A stretch of 64,000 nt of DNA from Dryas octopetala (lineage: Eukaryota; Streptophyta; Magnoliopsida; Rosales; Rosaceae), in NCBI GenBank assembly GCA_963921425.1, contig OY992832.1, forward strand, positions 23,534,835 through 23,598,834, written 5' to 3'. This document shows, piece by piece, positions 29,162 through 42,092 of the stretch. The notes below the pieces were generated by a model that ran no database searches, was not told the DNA's origin, and saw nothing but the letters and a program-made list of their open reading frames with translations. Position numbers and translations under genes: made by a program. The number at the start of each line of letters is the position of its first letter. Position 1 is the first letter of the stretch.

Positions 29162-30709
29162 GGTGAGGGCAAAGAAGATTGAAGGTTGAGGGTTGGAAAA
29201 TTAGGGTTTTGGCTTGGGTTTTATAATGAGTCATGGTGCATATATGTAATTGGAAAGATGGGATTATGGAGATTTTGGTAACCTTTTGTTTACTCGATCG
29301 ATATTTCCAAATTTGGAGCAACCGAGCAACTGCATTAAAATAAAGACGGACTTTTCTGTATGCAATAATGGAACTTCTTCTTAAAGCAATGGTTCAAAAT
29401 ATGCTCTAAAAACCTAGCATTAATCGAAACCCCCAAGATATTTAAAAAAAAAAAAAAAAAAAAAAGACGTACTAGCTAGTTAGAATGAACGATTAGATGG
29501 AGACTAGCATAAGCATAATGGGTATAGTATGAAGAAGTGGGTATGTTTGAAATTATGGTTTGGAGGGAATGACACGTAGAGAAAGCTTTTCTTTGTTTTC
29601 TCCTAAACTCGATCTTACATTTTAACTCGTTAAAATCAAGTAGGGTGTTTAGAAAACAAGTTAAAAACTGGGCATATGTGTCCATCTTTGTACGCTATGT
29701 TAGGTTGTAACTTGTAAGGAGCAGCTTCTCCTCAGGAAGCAATATCCGGCAATTTTTATGCTGAATTATGAATTTAGATTACCCTTTTATTATGCACTGT
29801 TGAGAATCTTGAAGATTTCATATAGCATTGATGATTAATCCATTTTGTAAAACTTTCCCTTACTTGTAGGATTTTGCCTTCTTCACCAAGCAATTATACA
29901 ATCCCTATGGATCCAATTAAATCCAGAAACAAGGAAAGCATAGAATCCAAATCCCATTGGCTACATGTATTTTTCAGCAATGAATAAATCAAATATCAAA
30001 TTTTTTCGACCAAAAAAAAAAAAAACCAAATTTCATATGCACCATATATCGTCATTTCAAGGAGGGTGAAGTCAAGAATCAAAACTTTACTATGAGTATG
30101 AGGTAGAAACCGTCGAATGCTTTAACACTTGAGTTATAATTAAGTCCCCATCCAGAAAAGATATCCATTTTCAATTTGCTTTAGCTTTTGAGACAATGTT
30201 CAAAGAGCATGCTATTCACAAATAATCCACATAAGTGAATCAAATTTTGGGGAACTAGGCCAAATTTTCTAATATGTAGTGCTGAAGTTTGTAGTGGTGA
30301 AGGAACTAATATGTTAAAAGAACTTAATAGCATTGCTACCTGAAGCACAAATTAAGCTGAAGAAACACCTGAAACACAAATTAAACTCTTTGATTTACAT
30401 TTTTTTGGTACATCATTTGATTTACAGCACATCACATTGATCCCTAATAAAAGTGAATTCATTTATACGAATGTGGTATAAAAAAAATATAGTACAAATA
30501 GTATGAATTTTCAAGATTTAATGTAGAAACTTACAAGCACGTGCAGTCTTACTTACATTCTATAGGATGCAGAACAAAAATACACAAGATTACATGATTT
30601 TTATTCCTCCAGATTAATGGCAACAATTACAACCGGGGTCTTTGCCACTACCAGAGGCCAACTTCTAATCTGAATATATATAGCAAGAGCAAAGAAAACC
30701 TAATTAGGG
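29162..30709. other. Intergenic stretch upstream of the B3-like gene
   Basis: The first 150 bases probably hold the B3-like gene's promoter and leader on the minus strand. Beyond that there are A runs and AT-rich DNA with no gene seen. Confidence 0.5.
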
Positions 30710-30714
30710 AATGG

Positions 30715-31017
30715 TGTTGGATGAGGAATGAAAATAAGAAACAAAACAAGAGATTACTGCAGAAAAATTATGCAGAGAACATAAAGGTTTGAGTTGCTAC
30801 AGCAAAGCTCTTGAGTGTTTGATTAAATTTTCTTACTGATCATTACAGCTAATACAAATATAAAAGCATATAACTATAGAGATTTCTTTCCTAGAAAGCT
30901 GAAAAGACTTTGCCTAGGAACTCTAAAGATGAGCCATGCTTTGCCTGCACCAGCTAACTTGGGTACTGCCATAAATATAAATGTTTCAAAAGTCACTAAA
31001 GTGCATTAATTCCAACA
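30715..31017 (-). repeat. 3' LTR of the Copia element
   Basis: TGTTGGATGAGG...TTAATTCCAACA, almost identical to the LTR at 38439-38741. The polypurine tract follows on its inner side (31018-31027). Confidence 0.97.
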
Positions 31018-31024
31018 CTCCCCC

Positions 31025-32612
31025 TTAATGCACTTTCTTCACAACTCCAATGAGCTCTCTAAGATAACAAAATCTTTCTCTGGGAAGTGGCTTGGTCAGT
31101 ACATCAGCAAGTTGTTCCTCTGTCCTGCAATACACAAGTTGAATCTCCCCTTTCTCAATTTCATCTTTAATGAAATGGTATTTGAGATCAATGTGTTTGG
31201 TACGATCATGATTGACTGGATTTTTTGCAATGGCAATGGCTACTTTGTTGTCACAGTACAACACGGTTCCTTCTTCTTGTTTTTCTCCAATGTCATCAAG
31301 AATTCTTCGAAGCCACATGGCTTGAGATGTTGCTTTGGCAACCGCAATATATTCTGCTTCTGCAGATGATTGGGCTACAACTTTCTGCTTCTTTGAAGCC
31401 CAAGTACAAATCCCTGAGCCAAGAGAAAAAAACATAAGCTGATGTGCTTTTTAAATCATCAAGGCAGCCACCCCAATCACTGTCAGTGTAACCAACGAGA
31501 CTTGAATTTTCTATAGTCTTGTACAGGATTCCATAATCAAGTGTGCCTTGCAAGTATCTCAAAACCCTTTTTGCAGCTCCATAATGAATTAGACTTGGCT
31601 CTTGCAAATATCTTGAAAGTAAACTTGCAGCAAACATGATGTCTGGTCTGAAAGCAGTAAGATACAAAAGGCTTCCAATCAAACCTCTATAGTGTGCAGC
31701 ATTTAACTTCTTTGCACCATCATTTTTCTTCAATTTTTCATTTACCACTAGAGGAGTAGCCACTGACTTGCATCCGAGCATATTGAACTTCTTAAGAATA
31801 TTTTTTGCATATTTCTTTTGAGAAATGAAAATCCCAGATTCTAATTGAAGAACTTCAATTCCCAAAAAATAGTGCAACAAACCCAAGTCACTCATCTCAT
31901 AGGTGCACATCATATCTTTCTTAAACTGCTGGATCATAATTTCATCATTGCCAGTGAAGATTAAATCATCAACGTACACTGAAACAATGAGCATAGAATC
32001 TCCCTTCTTCAAGACATAAAGTGTAGGCTCACTTGGACTTTTCTAAAAGCCTCTCTTAGCAAAGTACTTGTCAAATTCAGCATACCAATTGCGGGGTGCT
32101 TGTTTCAACCCATAAAGAGCCTTGTTCATCTTGTAGACTTTGTCTTCTCCCCCTTTAACTAGAAAGTCCTGAGGCTGCTCTACATACACTTCTTCTTTTA
32201 ACAATCCGTTTAGAAACACTGACTTGACATCAAGCTAATACAGTAACCATTTCTTTTGAGCAGCAAGAGCAATCAAGGTTCTTATAGTTTCAAGCCTTGC
32301 AACTGGTGCAAAAGTTTCTGTAAAATCAACCCCTGGCTGTTGAGAGAAACCTCTAGCCACCAGTCTTGTTTTGTGCTTTTAAATGCTTCCATCTTGATTG
32401 AACTTTGTCTTGAAAATCCATTTCACCCCAATGACTTCTCTATCTTTTGGAGGCTTAAAAAGCTCCCAAGTATGGTTCTTCTCAATCATCTTTATCTCTT
32501 CTTTCATTGCTTTCACCCAAACTTCTTGATTTTGAGCTTCCTCAAATCTTGCTGGTTCAATACCAGAAAAATTGCAGCTTTCAAATACATCACTCAACCT
32601 TCGGGTTTTTAA
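31025..32612 (-). pseudogene. Copia reverse transcriptase and RNase H region (fossil)
   Basis: Recognised by SVYVDDLIFTGND (reverse transcriptase active-site YVDD), FLGIEV, GYTDSDWGG, and by AQSSAEAEYIAVA and KHIDLKYHFI of the RNase H domain. WELFKPPKDREVIGVKWIFK marks the start of the reverse transcriptase at about 32600. The region is part of a broken element and carries a few disruptions. Confidence 0.9.
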
Positions 32613-33402
32613 TGGAGGACTTTCGGGTGAAGAGAAACTTGGGGAGGAACCATCTCCACTTGGATTGCTTGCTGTAAGTGTTGGTGACTGAGGAATAGCT
32701 TCTTCTTCTTGCTCTTCTTGAATTTTCTTTGATCATGAACAGCAACAGATGGCATCTCCTGCACTTTATTTTCATCCCAATTCCAGCCAGCCTTTTCATT
32801 AAAAATAACATCTCTGCTCACAATCAACTTCTTAGTTTCAACATTATAAATTCTGTATCCTTTTGTGCTGGGGCTGTAGCCAACAAAGATGCAGTTTTGG
32901 CTTTTCTCATCAAACTTAGTTCTTTTTTCAGCAGGAATATGAGCATAACAAATGCAACCAAAAATTTTTAAATGACTTACTGAGGGCTTGAATCCACTCC
33001 AAGCTTCAAATGGAGTCTTGTTCTTCACAGCTTTAGTTGGACATCGATTGAGAATGTAGACAGCCGTATGTACAGCTTCTACCCAAAAACTCTTAGGTAA
33101 GCCCTTCTCAAACATCACTGAGGTTGCCATCTCCACAATTGTTCTATTCTTTCTCTCTGCAATCCCATTTTGTTGGGGACTATATCCTGCTGTCAATTGC
33201 TTCCAAACTTTCAAATTCTTGAGAAGTATATTCTCCTCCTCTGTCACTTCGAATAACTTTAATAGCACAGCCACTTTGCTTTTCTACAAATGCCTTGAAT
33301 CTTTTGAAAACCAGAAAAGTCTCTGATTTTTCTTTCAAAAAATAGACCCAGGCCATCCTCGAATAATCATCAATAAAAGTGAGAAAGTACCTGTGTTGAT
33401 TC
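32613..33402 (-). pseudogene. Copia integrase region, C-terminal part (fossil)
   Basis: Contains [19 protein letters not shown] and [11 protein letters not shown] of the catalytic core and [20 protein letters not shown] with the catalytic glutamate, then the GYSPSTKGYRIYN region. Its N-terminal zinc-binding part lies on the other side of the nested element, at 36714-37100. Confidence 0.9.
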
Positions 33403-36400
33403 TGTAACGACCCGACCCAAAGTTGACTTTTAAAAATAATGGACTTTCGTTTTTGACTTTGGGCACGTTGGAAAGGACTCGAGTCCACGAGTTCGTAGAC
33501 ACGCGGCACGCGTCAATCGGAGCTACGATTTGAAAGATACGAGCATTTGAAGGAAAGGGCAATTTTGTAATTTTGTAGGAGTGGGTTTTAAATACCCAAA
33601 ATCCAGAAATTTCTGGACATTCTCTCTCCTCTCTACCCGATCCTCTCCCTCTCCCGCGTGTCTCTCCCTCTCTCACTCTCGCCGATCTACCACCGGCGCG
33701 TGGCGGCGGGTCCGGCGGCGGATGGGCTAGGTTTTCGGCCCACCAGCATCGCCGCCCTCTCCTCTCTCTACCCCTGGCCTCCGTTCAACCCAGGAAAGCC
33801 CCGAAAATCCGAAACCAGCCTAGACCCGATTTGAGCCTCGCCGTCGATCTGACCGTTCCGGCGAGATTTGGGTGGCCGGACCCACTGGGTCTTGTTCGCC
33901 TCACCACGGCGAGTTCAGCCGTGGTGTCCTCCTGCTCCGATGATGCTCCACGACGGAGCAATGAGCTCGGGAAGCCAAGTCGGCCGCCAGTTTCCGCCGC
34001 CGATTTCGGCTATTTCCGGCGAGATTTGGCCGTCGGTCCAGTTGTCAAAAATGATCCTCGAGGTATGGGCCTTCTTTCCCCCTTGTTATTGCGTGTCAAT
34101 TTTGAGAATCTAAAAATTTAGAACTTTAGGGCTTGTACCCATTTCGGGTTTGCCTTGAATTGAGCCTACTTGAATGATTTCTGAGTTGTTTTTCATCCAA
34201 TTGAAGGTCCTAGGTTAAATTTGGGTTGATTTTTAGTTGAAAAACCATTTTCTTAGATTGTGCCGCCGCAGCCACCATTGCCTCCGCCACTTGTGGCGGC
34301 GGGACAGTGGCCGTTTGTCTCTTTTTGCCCACTTTGAACTTCTAGGAGATCCTTGGAGGTTGTTTAGTGAGTTTCTGTGAAATTTCTGTGTTGTATAAGC
34401 TGGGCAGCCACCGTATGCGGTGGCGGCCGCCCGTTTTGGACGATTAAACGACCAATTGTGAATTATGTATATATTTAAGTTGGTTGTCTGGTCTTAACAG
34501 GTACATGGGCCCGGGAAATCTCATTCACGATGCCGTTATGCTGCCGGATTTGGTATCCGAGCAATGGCGTCGTGAAGGATATTTCGGTCTTTTACGTAGT
34601 TAAATTGTGAGTGAAACGTATCGGACTTTTAATGTAGAGTACCGTTAATAAATCGTCGGTTTTGTGTGATTTGATGCTTTATGTTAAAGGAAGCCAAGTA
34701 TAGGGTTCAAACCATGAGAAGGAATTGACGAAGATTGAAACTAAAGGATTAAGTGAGGAATAAGCAATTATCATACAATAGACTGTGAGTAGGAATGACA
34801 AACAAGTGAGGAAGGGGTCGTGAGTAGGAATCAATTTCAGAAAGGTTTCAGTATGGTTCAGGGTAGACTGTGAGTGGATCCTTGGTTTTCGAAATGTTTT
34901 GTACATTTTATAATTCAACTCTTTCCTTGATTTAATTGAGTATGAACAGTTTCTGGAAATAATTTTGGTATTATTTTGGGGAAGTATTATTATTGAATTT
35001 TCGTCCTTCAGAAATGATTTGAATCTAGCAGTTTTCATGATTTGGGGAATGATATGATTTTAACGGATTTATCAGAAGAATTATATTTTCAGTTTTTATA
35101 TGGATGAGAATTTCTGAGAAGTGGTTTATTGAAGTATACGAAGCGGTTTCAAATCGCCATATTAGTACCCCCTTCAGCAGGTATATAATTGCTCTGCACT
35201 CGCCTAGAGATGACTCGGCGGTGTATGACCAGCACAGGTACAAAATTGCTCTGCACTCGCCTAGAGATGACTCAGCGGTGTATGACCAGCACAGGTACAT
35301 AATTGCTCTGCACTCGCCTAGAGATGACTCGGCGGTGTATGACCAGCACAGGTACATAATTGCTCTGCACTCGCCTAGAGATGACTCGGCGGTGTATGAC
35401 CAGCACAGGTATACAATTGCTCTGCACTCGCCTAGAGATGACTCGGCAGTGTATGACCAGCACTCGCTCTGCACTTGCCTAGTTGGCGGTGTATGACCAG
35501 CATAACAATTGCTCTGCACTTGCCTAGTCGGCGGTGTATGACCAGCATAACAATTGCTCTGCACATGCCTAGTCGGCGGTGTATGACCAGCATAACAATT
35601 GCTCTGCACATGCCTAGTCGGCGGTGTATGACCAGCATAACATTTGCTCTGCACTTGCCTAGTCGGCAGTGTATGACCAGCATCACAGCAGGTATAGATT
35701 TGCTCTGCACTTGCCTAGAGATGACTCGGCAGTGTATGACCAGCAGTTCCCCGGGTACTAGTGTGGCGTGAGATATCAGTTTGTGGAGCATTTTGCGAAA
35801 TGAAATTACATCAGTAAATATTTTAAATGATAGTTTCAGTAGAGCATTGTGTTTTTATTTCAGTTATTTTAACAGTTTTACAACTTGAAAATATTATTTA
35901 TTCTTTAGAGTTCGAATTATAGTTTTGAGATGACTTAAAAATGGATTTGAAAGAAGAGATAGATTTGAGAAATTGTTTTAAAGTTGGAGGGTTCAAAGAG
36001 CGTCGTGAGTGAAATTAGTTAGTTTAACTGTTTGCTGGATTTCTTGTGTGCACTTGTCTGCTAGGACTTGATTTGACTAGGACTGGGTAAGTCTAGGCTT
36101 GAATCTTGAGGATGGAATTGATGAATGGTCTATGCATTGAGGTTATGAGTTAGGATGTGAATGATTTCGAGATTGAGGTTAATAGTTGACATTTAGGTAA
36201 TTGATTTGCCAGAATGATGATTTTTATATATTGATGGGATTTGATTTGAATACGAGGATTTATGATTTATTTCGATGCTTGGATGATTAGTGATGAAATT
36301 ATTGTGTGATTGAATATTTATGGGTTTTATTGTGAATTATTTTTAGCATGGAAATTGAAGGATTATATTGAGGATTATTGTTTAAGTCATTTCACTCATA

Positions 36401-36713
36401 CGAGCTCTAGTGAGCTTACCGGGTTATTTGTTTAAATGACCCGGTGTACCATGGATATGGTACAGTGTGGTTGTTGATGTTTTGCAGGTTAAGCAGGGTG
36501 AGGAGGCAGTGAGGAGAAGACGAGGCAGTGGGATCTATTTTAATTTGATTTAACTGATTTTATGCAGTGAATTTTACATAAATGTTTTGGGCTCACACTC
36601 TGATTTATCAAATATATTTATTTATTTTGTTAAGTGCATGGCTCATTCTTTGAAAAGAGGTTTAAAGGACAAAGTTTCAGTGTATTTTTGGGCCCTAGGA
36701 TCGGGGCGTTTCA
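33403..36713. mobile_element. Solo-LTR-like element of 3.3 kb nested in the Copia element
   Basis: It starts TGTAACGACCCGACCC and ends GATCGGGGCGTTTCA, giving the TG...CA ends of an LTR. GATTC flanks both sides exactly (33398-33402 and 36714-36718). No gag or pol sequence is seen, and the start is not repeated near the end, so it is best read as a solo long LTR or a coding-free LTR-derived element. A TATA-like TTTTAAATACCC (33586-33597) is followed by a CT-rich, GC-rich stretch (33610-34060) that looks like its promoter and leader. A minisatellite lies at 35170-35750. Plus orientation is suggested by the TATA-like box. It is younger than the Copia element. Confidence 0.87.
35170..35750. repeat. 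Minisatellite in the solo-LTR-like element
   Basis: About five units of 57-58 bp (ATTGCTCTGCACTCGCCTAG, AGATGACTCGGCGG, TGTATGACCAGCACAGGTA) are followed by about five shorter units near 46 bp that lack the AGATGACT segment, then one long unit. The regular open frames on both strands come from the repeat. Confidence 0.93.
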
Positions 36714-37400
36714 GATTCAAGGAGGGAGTTCGCATTTGGCTACAAATGTCAGTGTGCACAAGCTCCAACGGTGCTTTGGCTCTCCAAGTGCTTTGTCTTG
36801 GAAATGGAATTCAGTGCTGCTTGCCCATAATACACCCTTCACAAGCATCAAATGATGTTTCAATTTTAGGCAGCCCATTCACCATGCTCTTATGTTGCAG
36901 TAGCTTCAGCCCTTGAAAATTTAAATGGCAAAATCTCTTATGCCACAGCCAAGTATCTTGAATAACATTAGCCTTCAATGCAACCATCTGCTTATAATGA
37001 AATTCAATGGGAAAATTTCTATTTTTCTCCATTTTAACTGAAGCAATGACCATATCTTTTGATTTTTTATCATAAATGGTGCAGCCACCATCTTCAAACA
37101 TAAGTCTGTAGCCATTTTCCACAAGCTGTCCAACACTAAGCAAGTTCTGACTTAGTTCAGGAACTAGCAAAACATCATTAATATGCTTCACTCCCTTCTT
37201 GGTTTTGACAGCAATAATTCCTTTACCTTTCGCATACACAACAACTCCATTTCCAAGCTTTATCTTAGGAGTAATTGCAGTATCCACATCAAGAAATATT
37301 TTTTCATTTCCCGACATATGATTGCTGCAGCCATTGTCAAGGTACCAAATGCTTTCTTGTTCTTCGAGAGCTGATTGACAAGCATAGAATAGGTTTTCAT
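36714..37400 (-). pseudogene. Copia protease and integrase zinc-binding region (fossil)
   Basis: LGNGVVVYAKGKGIIAVKTK and NDVLLVPELSQNLLSVGQL mark the region between protease and integrase. WLWHKRFCHLNFQGLKLL and ACEGCIMGKQH mark the HHCC zinc-binding domain. The nested element lies immediately downstream in transcription order. Confidence 0.9.
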
Positions 37401-37518
37401 CTTCATCATCATCATCTTTACTTTAAGAAAAATTTGCTTTGTTAGTGGCCTTGAATCTGCAATCTTTTTCAACATGCCCAAATTTCTTACAATAATTGCA
37501 TTTGGATTTTCCACGATG

Positions 37519-38376
37519 TCAACAGCTAGCAGTAGAGTGATTTGGTTTATTGCAAATTTTGCAAGGAGGTTTATTGTCATCAAAAGTCATACCTCTGTCA
37601 TTTTTAGTTTCTTCTTTCTTGCTGGAGTCTCCCTTCTTCCATCTTCTTTGATCTCCAAACCGTTGGTTACCCTTTGGATTTCCTTTCTTGTAGAACTTCT
37701 GTGGCTTAAAAGTGAGCTTGGTTTGGAAAGCACTTTCAACAGCTTGATCATTTCGTCTCAATCTTCTCTGCTCATGAGACTTTAGAGAACCCATCAGTTG
37801 TTCAACTGATAAAGTGGTGATGTCCTTGGATTCTTCTATTGCAGCAACAATGGGGTCATACTTTTCAGGCAAGCTGATCAGTATTTTCTCAACTACCTTC
37901 TGGTCTGAGACTGCTTCTCCAAGTGTTTTTATTTGATTGACAACTTCATTTACTCTTGATGAGTAATCTTTGATGCATTCAGATTCACTCATCTTGAGAT
38001 TTTCGAATTCTCTGCGCAAAGTCTGAAGCCTTATAGTTCTTGCCTTGGCATCTCCCTGAAACTCTAGTTCTAAGATCTCCCAAGCTTCCTTTGCTGTCTG
38101 AGATGTTGTGATTCTTGGAAAAATGTTTGAGGTGACTTCGTTCTGTATTTTTGAGAGAGCTTTAGCATCAGTCATCATATCTGCTTCATACCTTTCTCTT
38201 TGTTGCTGTGTAAGTTCGGCTTCATTTTCTGGTGCATTAAAGCCTTTGTCAACAATACTCCAAAGTCCTGCTGACCGAAGCAAAGTCCTCATTTTTACTC
38301 TCCAAAAATCATAGTTTTCTCCTCCAAAGATGGGAAGAAAAGAGTATGAAACTGATCCACCTTCCTTTGAAGACAT
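37519..38376 (-). pseudogene. Copia gag region (fossil)
   Basis: A capsid-like gag of the UBN2 class: FGGENYDFWRVKMRTLLRSA near the start, then AKEAWEILELEFQG, LKMSESECIKDYSSRVNEVV and ILISLPEKYDPIVAAIEESK. A CCHC zinc knuckle (CKICNKPNHSTASC) is at the end. The gag frame is long and well preserved compared with pol. Confidence 0.92.
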
Positions 38377-38438
38377 CTCCTCTGATGCAATTTGTTATCC
38401 GCCCAGTATGATTGAAAGAACCCGCTCTGATACCAATT

Positions 38439-38741
38439 TGTTGGATGAGGAATGAAAATAAGAAACAAAACAAGAGATTACTGCAGAAAAATTATGCAGA
38501 GAACACAAAGGTTTGAGTTGCTACAGCAGAGCTCTTGAGTGTTTGATTAAATTTTCTTACTAATCATTACAGCTAATACAAATATAAAAGCATATAACTA
38601 TAGAGATTTCTTTCCTAGAAAGCTGAAAAGACTTTGCCTAGGAACTCTAAAGATGAGCCATGCTCTGCCTACACCAGCTAACTTGGCTGCTGCCATAAAT
38701 ATAAATGTTTCAAAAGTCACTAAAGTGCATTAATTCCAACA
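38439..38741 (-). repeat. 5' LTR of the Copia element
   Basis: Partner of 30715-31017. On its inner side lies the methionine-tRNA primer site (38425-38436). Confidence 0.97.
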
Positions 38742-38746
38742 AATGG

Positions 38747-39384
38747 AACCAAATGATCCAGATTGCTAAGATAATGAAAATGGACTATCATGAGAAAGCT
38801 GTTGTTCCATATATGCTTAAACATCAATAAGAATCAACAGTGTCATCAGAAATGAAACTAGCGCATTTCAATTTTCATTGCTATTGTTTGGTGGCTCCTC
38901 TGTAAAGCTTATTTTTTCTGCCTTCATAAAGGGTGGGAGAAGACATAATTTATTTATCTTCTTTTCATTGAATGTCCAAACTTCTGCTTTGCATAGCGAT
39001 GACGTGCTTCAAGTAAATTTAAAACCATTGTTATGCTTAAACTTATCCGTCCAATGTTTATTCCCATATTCATCAATAAAACACATTCTTATCTAATTAT
39101 AAAATCATGATAAGAGATCAGCAACCACAGTTCCGCACCTACCAATATGAAAGATTAAGAATTGCAAAATCACATTGTGGCCTCTCAAACAGAATATTGA
39201 GAGGCAGTCCATATATAAGTTTTACCATGTGGCAAGTATTCCAGACATTTATGAACAGAAATTGCAACATTTGACATAATTTAAAAAAATGCTGTGTCCG
39301 GAAGATCCTAATTAAGATGAGGTCTTATTTCACAATGTTCATATCATATATGGATGTGTGTGTGGGTGTTGGTACGTAGGTATC
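38747..39384. other. Stretch between the Copia element and the CNX1 pseudogene
   Basis: AT-rich with no recognised coding sequence. It may include eroded 3' sequence of the CNX1 gene, but I see no family match. Confidence 0.4.
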
Positions 39385-40782
39385 ACTCACTGTAAGAATA
39401 GCTACTCTAACCTCAGCATCCTGAGACTCAGGTACAGTTATTTCTTGCATTGTAGACCTTTGAATAGGAGAAGCTGAACCTGGTGATGAGGAACCTTTGC
39501 AAATACCAGCACTACTTATATCAGAAATAGATGGCAGCAGATCGACTAGACAGCTAACTGGATTTCTAGCCAACCCGAATGCAATAATTTTTTTCGTTCA
39601 CATTCTCTGCAGGTTCAGAATTGATCTCTGCAAAAGTCAAAGGTTTCCCTTGTTTCATCCAAACCTGAAGAGCCCAACCAACAAGACATAATATGTTCTA
39701 TAACTATATTGAACCACTTTTCAGTTCAGCACAACATCACAATTGACATTTGGTTCTAAAAAAAGAAAGGAAAAAGGAAAAAAAAAAAAAAAAAAAACTA
39801 TAAGTATTGGCTGCATAGTCAGTCTACCTTACTGAAATGCACAGTTCCTCTCAAACAATCCTAAATTACAGAGGAGAAGGTGTCCACTGAGAACCAAAAC
39901 TACAATCTAATGAACTACAAAAGACTGTGCAATAATGACCATATTGCTTCCTCCCAAACAATACCCTCCAATCAGAAAAGATAGCAAAAAAAGGAATATC
40001 CCTAACTCTGAAGAAAACCAAAGCCCACAATGAAAACCCGAACCTAGCTTGTCTTACAAAACCTCCACCCCCTCCCTCCAATAGTTGCAAAGATTATTCT
40101 TTTTCTTTCCAACCACAGCACCCCAAAACACAGCCAATACACTAGATCTCCATAAAAATTCACCCTTCTTCCCTTCCCCAAAAACCTTTACCTCCCTAAC
40201 ATTGCAGAACAGTTTGGTGGAAAAAACTAGCTCAATTGAGCTTCCTCATCAATCTCCATCATAATTTTGATGCAATTGGTCATGTTAAAATTAATGATCA
40301 GTATTTTCAGCCCATTATTTACAAATAATACACCAATGGAGAGATAAACAAACATCTTCATTTGAACCATATCACACTGTAGGTGATCATAAAGCAAGTT
40401 GGCCAACAGAATCCTTTCTTTTGAGTAAAACGGAGTCGATTGATAAAGGCCAACACATCCATAGTGCGACCTCATCATACTGAAGTCTTAAAGGTTCAAA
40501 GCGAAGAAGAAGAAAGGATAATATATATGATTTCATGGACCAAAAAAAAAAATACTTAAAAGATTTCAAATTTCCAAGTTTTAAGCTTTGTCGAATAGCC
40601 AATCTACCATTTTTCCAACTAACAATGTTTTAAAGATTTTTTTTAAGACACCCCTACACCCATTGTCTGCGTACAAGAGATTGAATTAAAGGTCGTAGAA
40701 AATTTTGAAGATAGATTGGTCACTCAATATTTACTCTAATATATATTTGTACTGCTAAGTGAAAGACTTGTACACATGGGAG

Positions 40783-40789
<7 letters not shown>

Positions 40790-40836
<47 letters not shown>
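40790..40836. repeat. GA microsatellite in a CNX1 pseudogene intron
   Basis: A run of about 22 GA units after GTGTGTGTG. Confidence 0.95.
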
Positions 40837-40838
<2 letters not shown>

Positions 40839-42092
40839 TTTGTCAATAGCTTACCGTACCTGGCCACTGTTGGAAGTAAAGCTTTCACTGATGCTCGGGT
40901 GAAGGAAGTCTGATCTTAGCATAAGAAGTTAAATAATGCTGATGTGGTATTTTAGATAGTTCATTAAAATGATGTAATAGAATATGACAGATGGCATCTT
41001 ATTATTGATCAAGTGTGTGTGTGGAGTGAGTGAGGTAATAGGCTCACACATTCCTTGCAGTCTTTGTAACAGAATTGTTTTTGTTTTTAATATAGATGTT
41101 CACACTCTGAATGTGAGTAAGCAAGAAAGCTACTCCATCTTTCACAGCTCTGTCTCCTTTCTTCCAAAAATGTTTCTAAGAAAACAGTAATTCAACAGCC
41201 ACGACTTAAACACCCTGTTGTTGGGTCTACAAGTTCGTCTCTGGTGGAAAGCACACCAATTGTTGGGGTGGGATTACCTACATGCCACATTAACTCTCAG
41301 TGTCAATCTATTAAGCACAAAAGTAAATTGTTTTAGTACCGTCACCGTTGTAACTCCTACAGTAGCAAGTACACCAATTTCTGAAAGACCAATTCTTTGA
41401 CCAGATATCAATACTACAGCATCTTTCTCAATGTCACATCCCTGGAAAAACAAACTTTTGAATGAGCTTTAAAAATTCAGTATATCAAAAAAATATGAGT
41501 ATAGTTAGTTACGGAAATTTTATAATGACTGCAGGCATACAATGTTTTCAAAGTCTTGACCGTTGGATGAGATATATTTGATCTAACGGATGAGATATAT
41601 TTGATCTAATTAGTTATTATAAAAGGTTTTTTTTTTTTTCTTATTATATCCTGATGGTTCAAAATAAAAGTACAAATAAATGTATTGGTACTCCATTTCA
41701 CTACACAAAATCTTGAAATTTTCACTAGCATAACTTTAAGCAAGGAATGAAATCATACCACTGGACGAATATCCACTCTTTTTCTTGTTTGTACCAAAAT
41801 TCTTACTCGCTTTGATTCATGTGGATGCTCTTCAATTTGTTCAGTATCCTCAACTTGTACAAAAGCATCAACACCATCAGGTATTGGTCCTAAAAGAAAG
41901 CACAGCCGAAGAACAGGTTAAAGGGGAAAGAAAAAAACAAATATGTGCTTGGGTTGCACATAAAGGAAGCATTTACTGTTGCTATTCTATGCCCTTAAAG
42001 CCACTCGTCTTCCAGCTCTTGCCTCAGCAACTACAAGATGCTCACCAGGCCCATCTGAAGCCACCCGCATATCCATCCTGAGTAGGTCCACC

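Larger units (their letters stand above)
30715..38741 (-). mobile_element. Ty1/Copia LTR retrotransposon, interrupted and broken
   Basis: Two 303-bp LTRs (TGTTGG...CCAACA) face the same way at 30715-31017 and 38439-38741, flanked by the 5-bp duplication AATGG (30710-30714 and 38742-38746). Next to the right LTR is a primer site matching initiator methionine tRNA (minus strand TGGTATCAGAGC, 38425-38436). Next to the left LTR is the polypurine tract. Parts in transcription order: gag, protease, integrase, reverse transcriptase, RNase H, the Copia order. A second element (33403-36713) lies inside the integrase region. By eye the LTRs differ at about seven of 303 positions, a young insertion of perhaps around a million years. 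It has several breaks besides the insertion. Confidence 0.96.

Noticed and set aside
31028-31437. Plus-strand open frames opposite the RNase H region
   Set aside because: Antisense shadows of the Copia coding sequence.
33831-34121. GC-rich open frame that looks protein-like (about 96 codons)
   Set aside because: It lies in the leader-like part of the solo-LTR-like element, overlaps another open frame, and matches no family.
35025-35791. Long repetitive open frames on both strands
   Set aside because: Unit lengths near multiples of three keep frames open through the minisatellite; composition follows the repeat.
36587-36916. Plus-strand open frame across 36.6-36.9 kb
   Set aside because: It spans the junction of two mobile elements and is antisense to Copia sequence.
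38742-39320. Possible 3' exons of CNX1
   Set aside because: No stretch reads like the G domain in any minus-strand frame.
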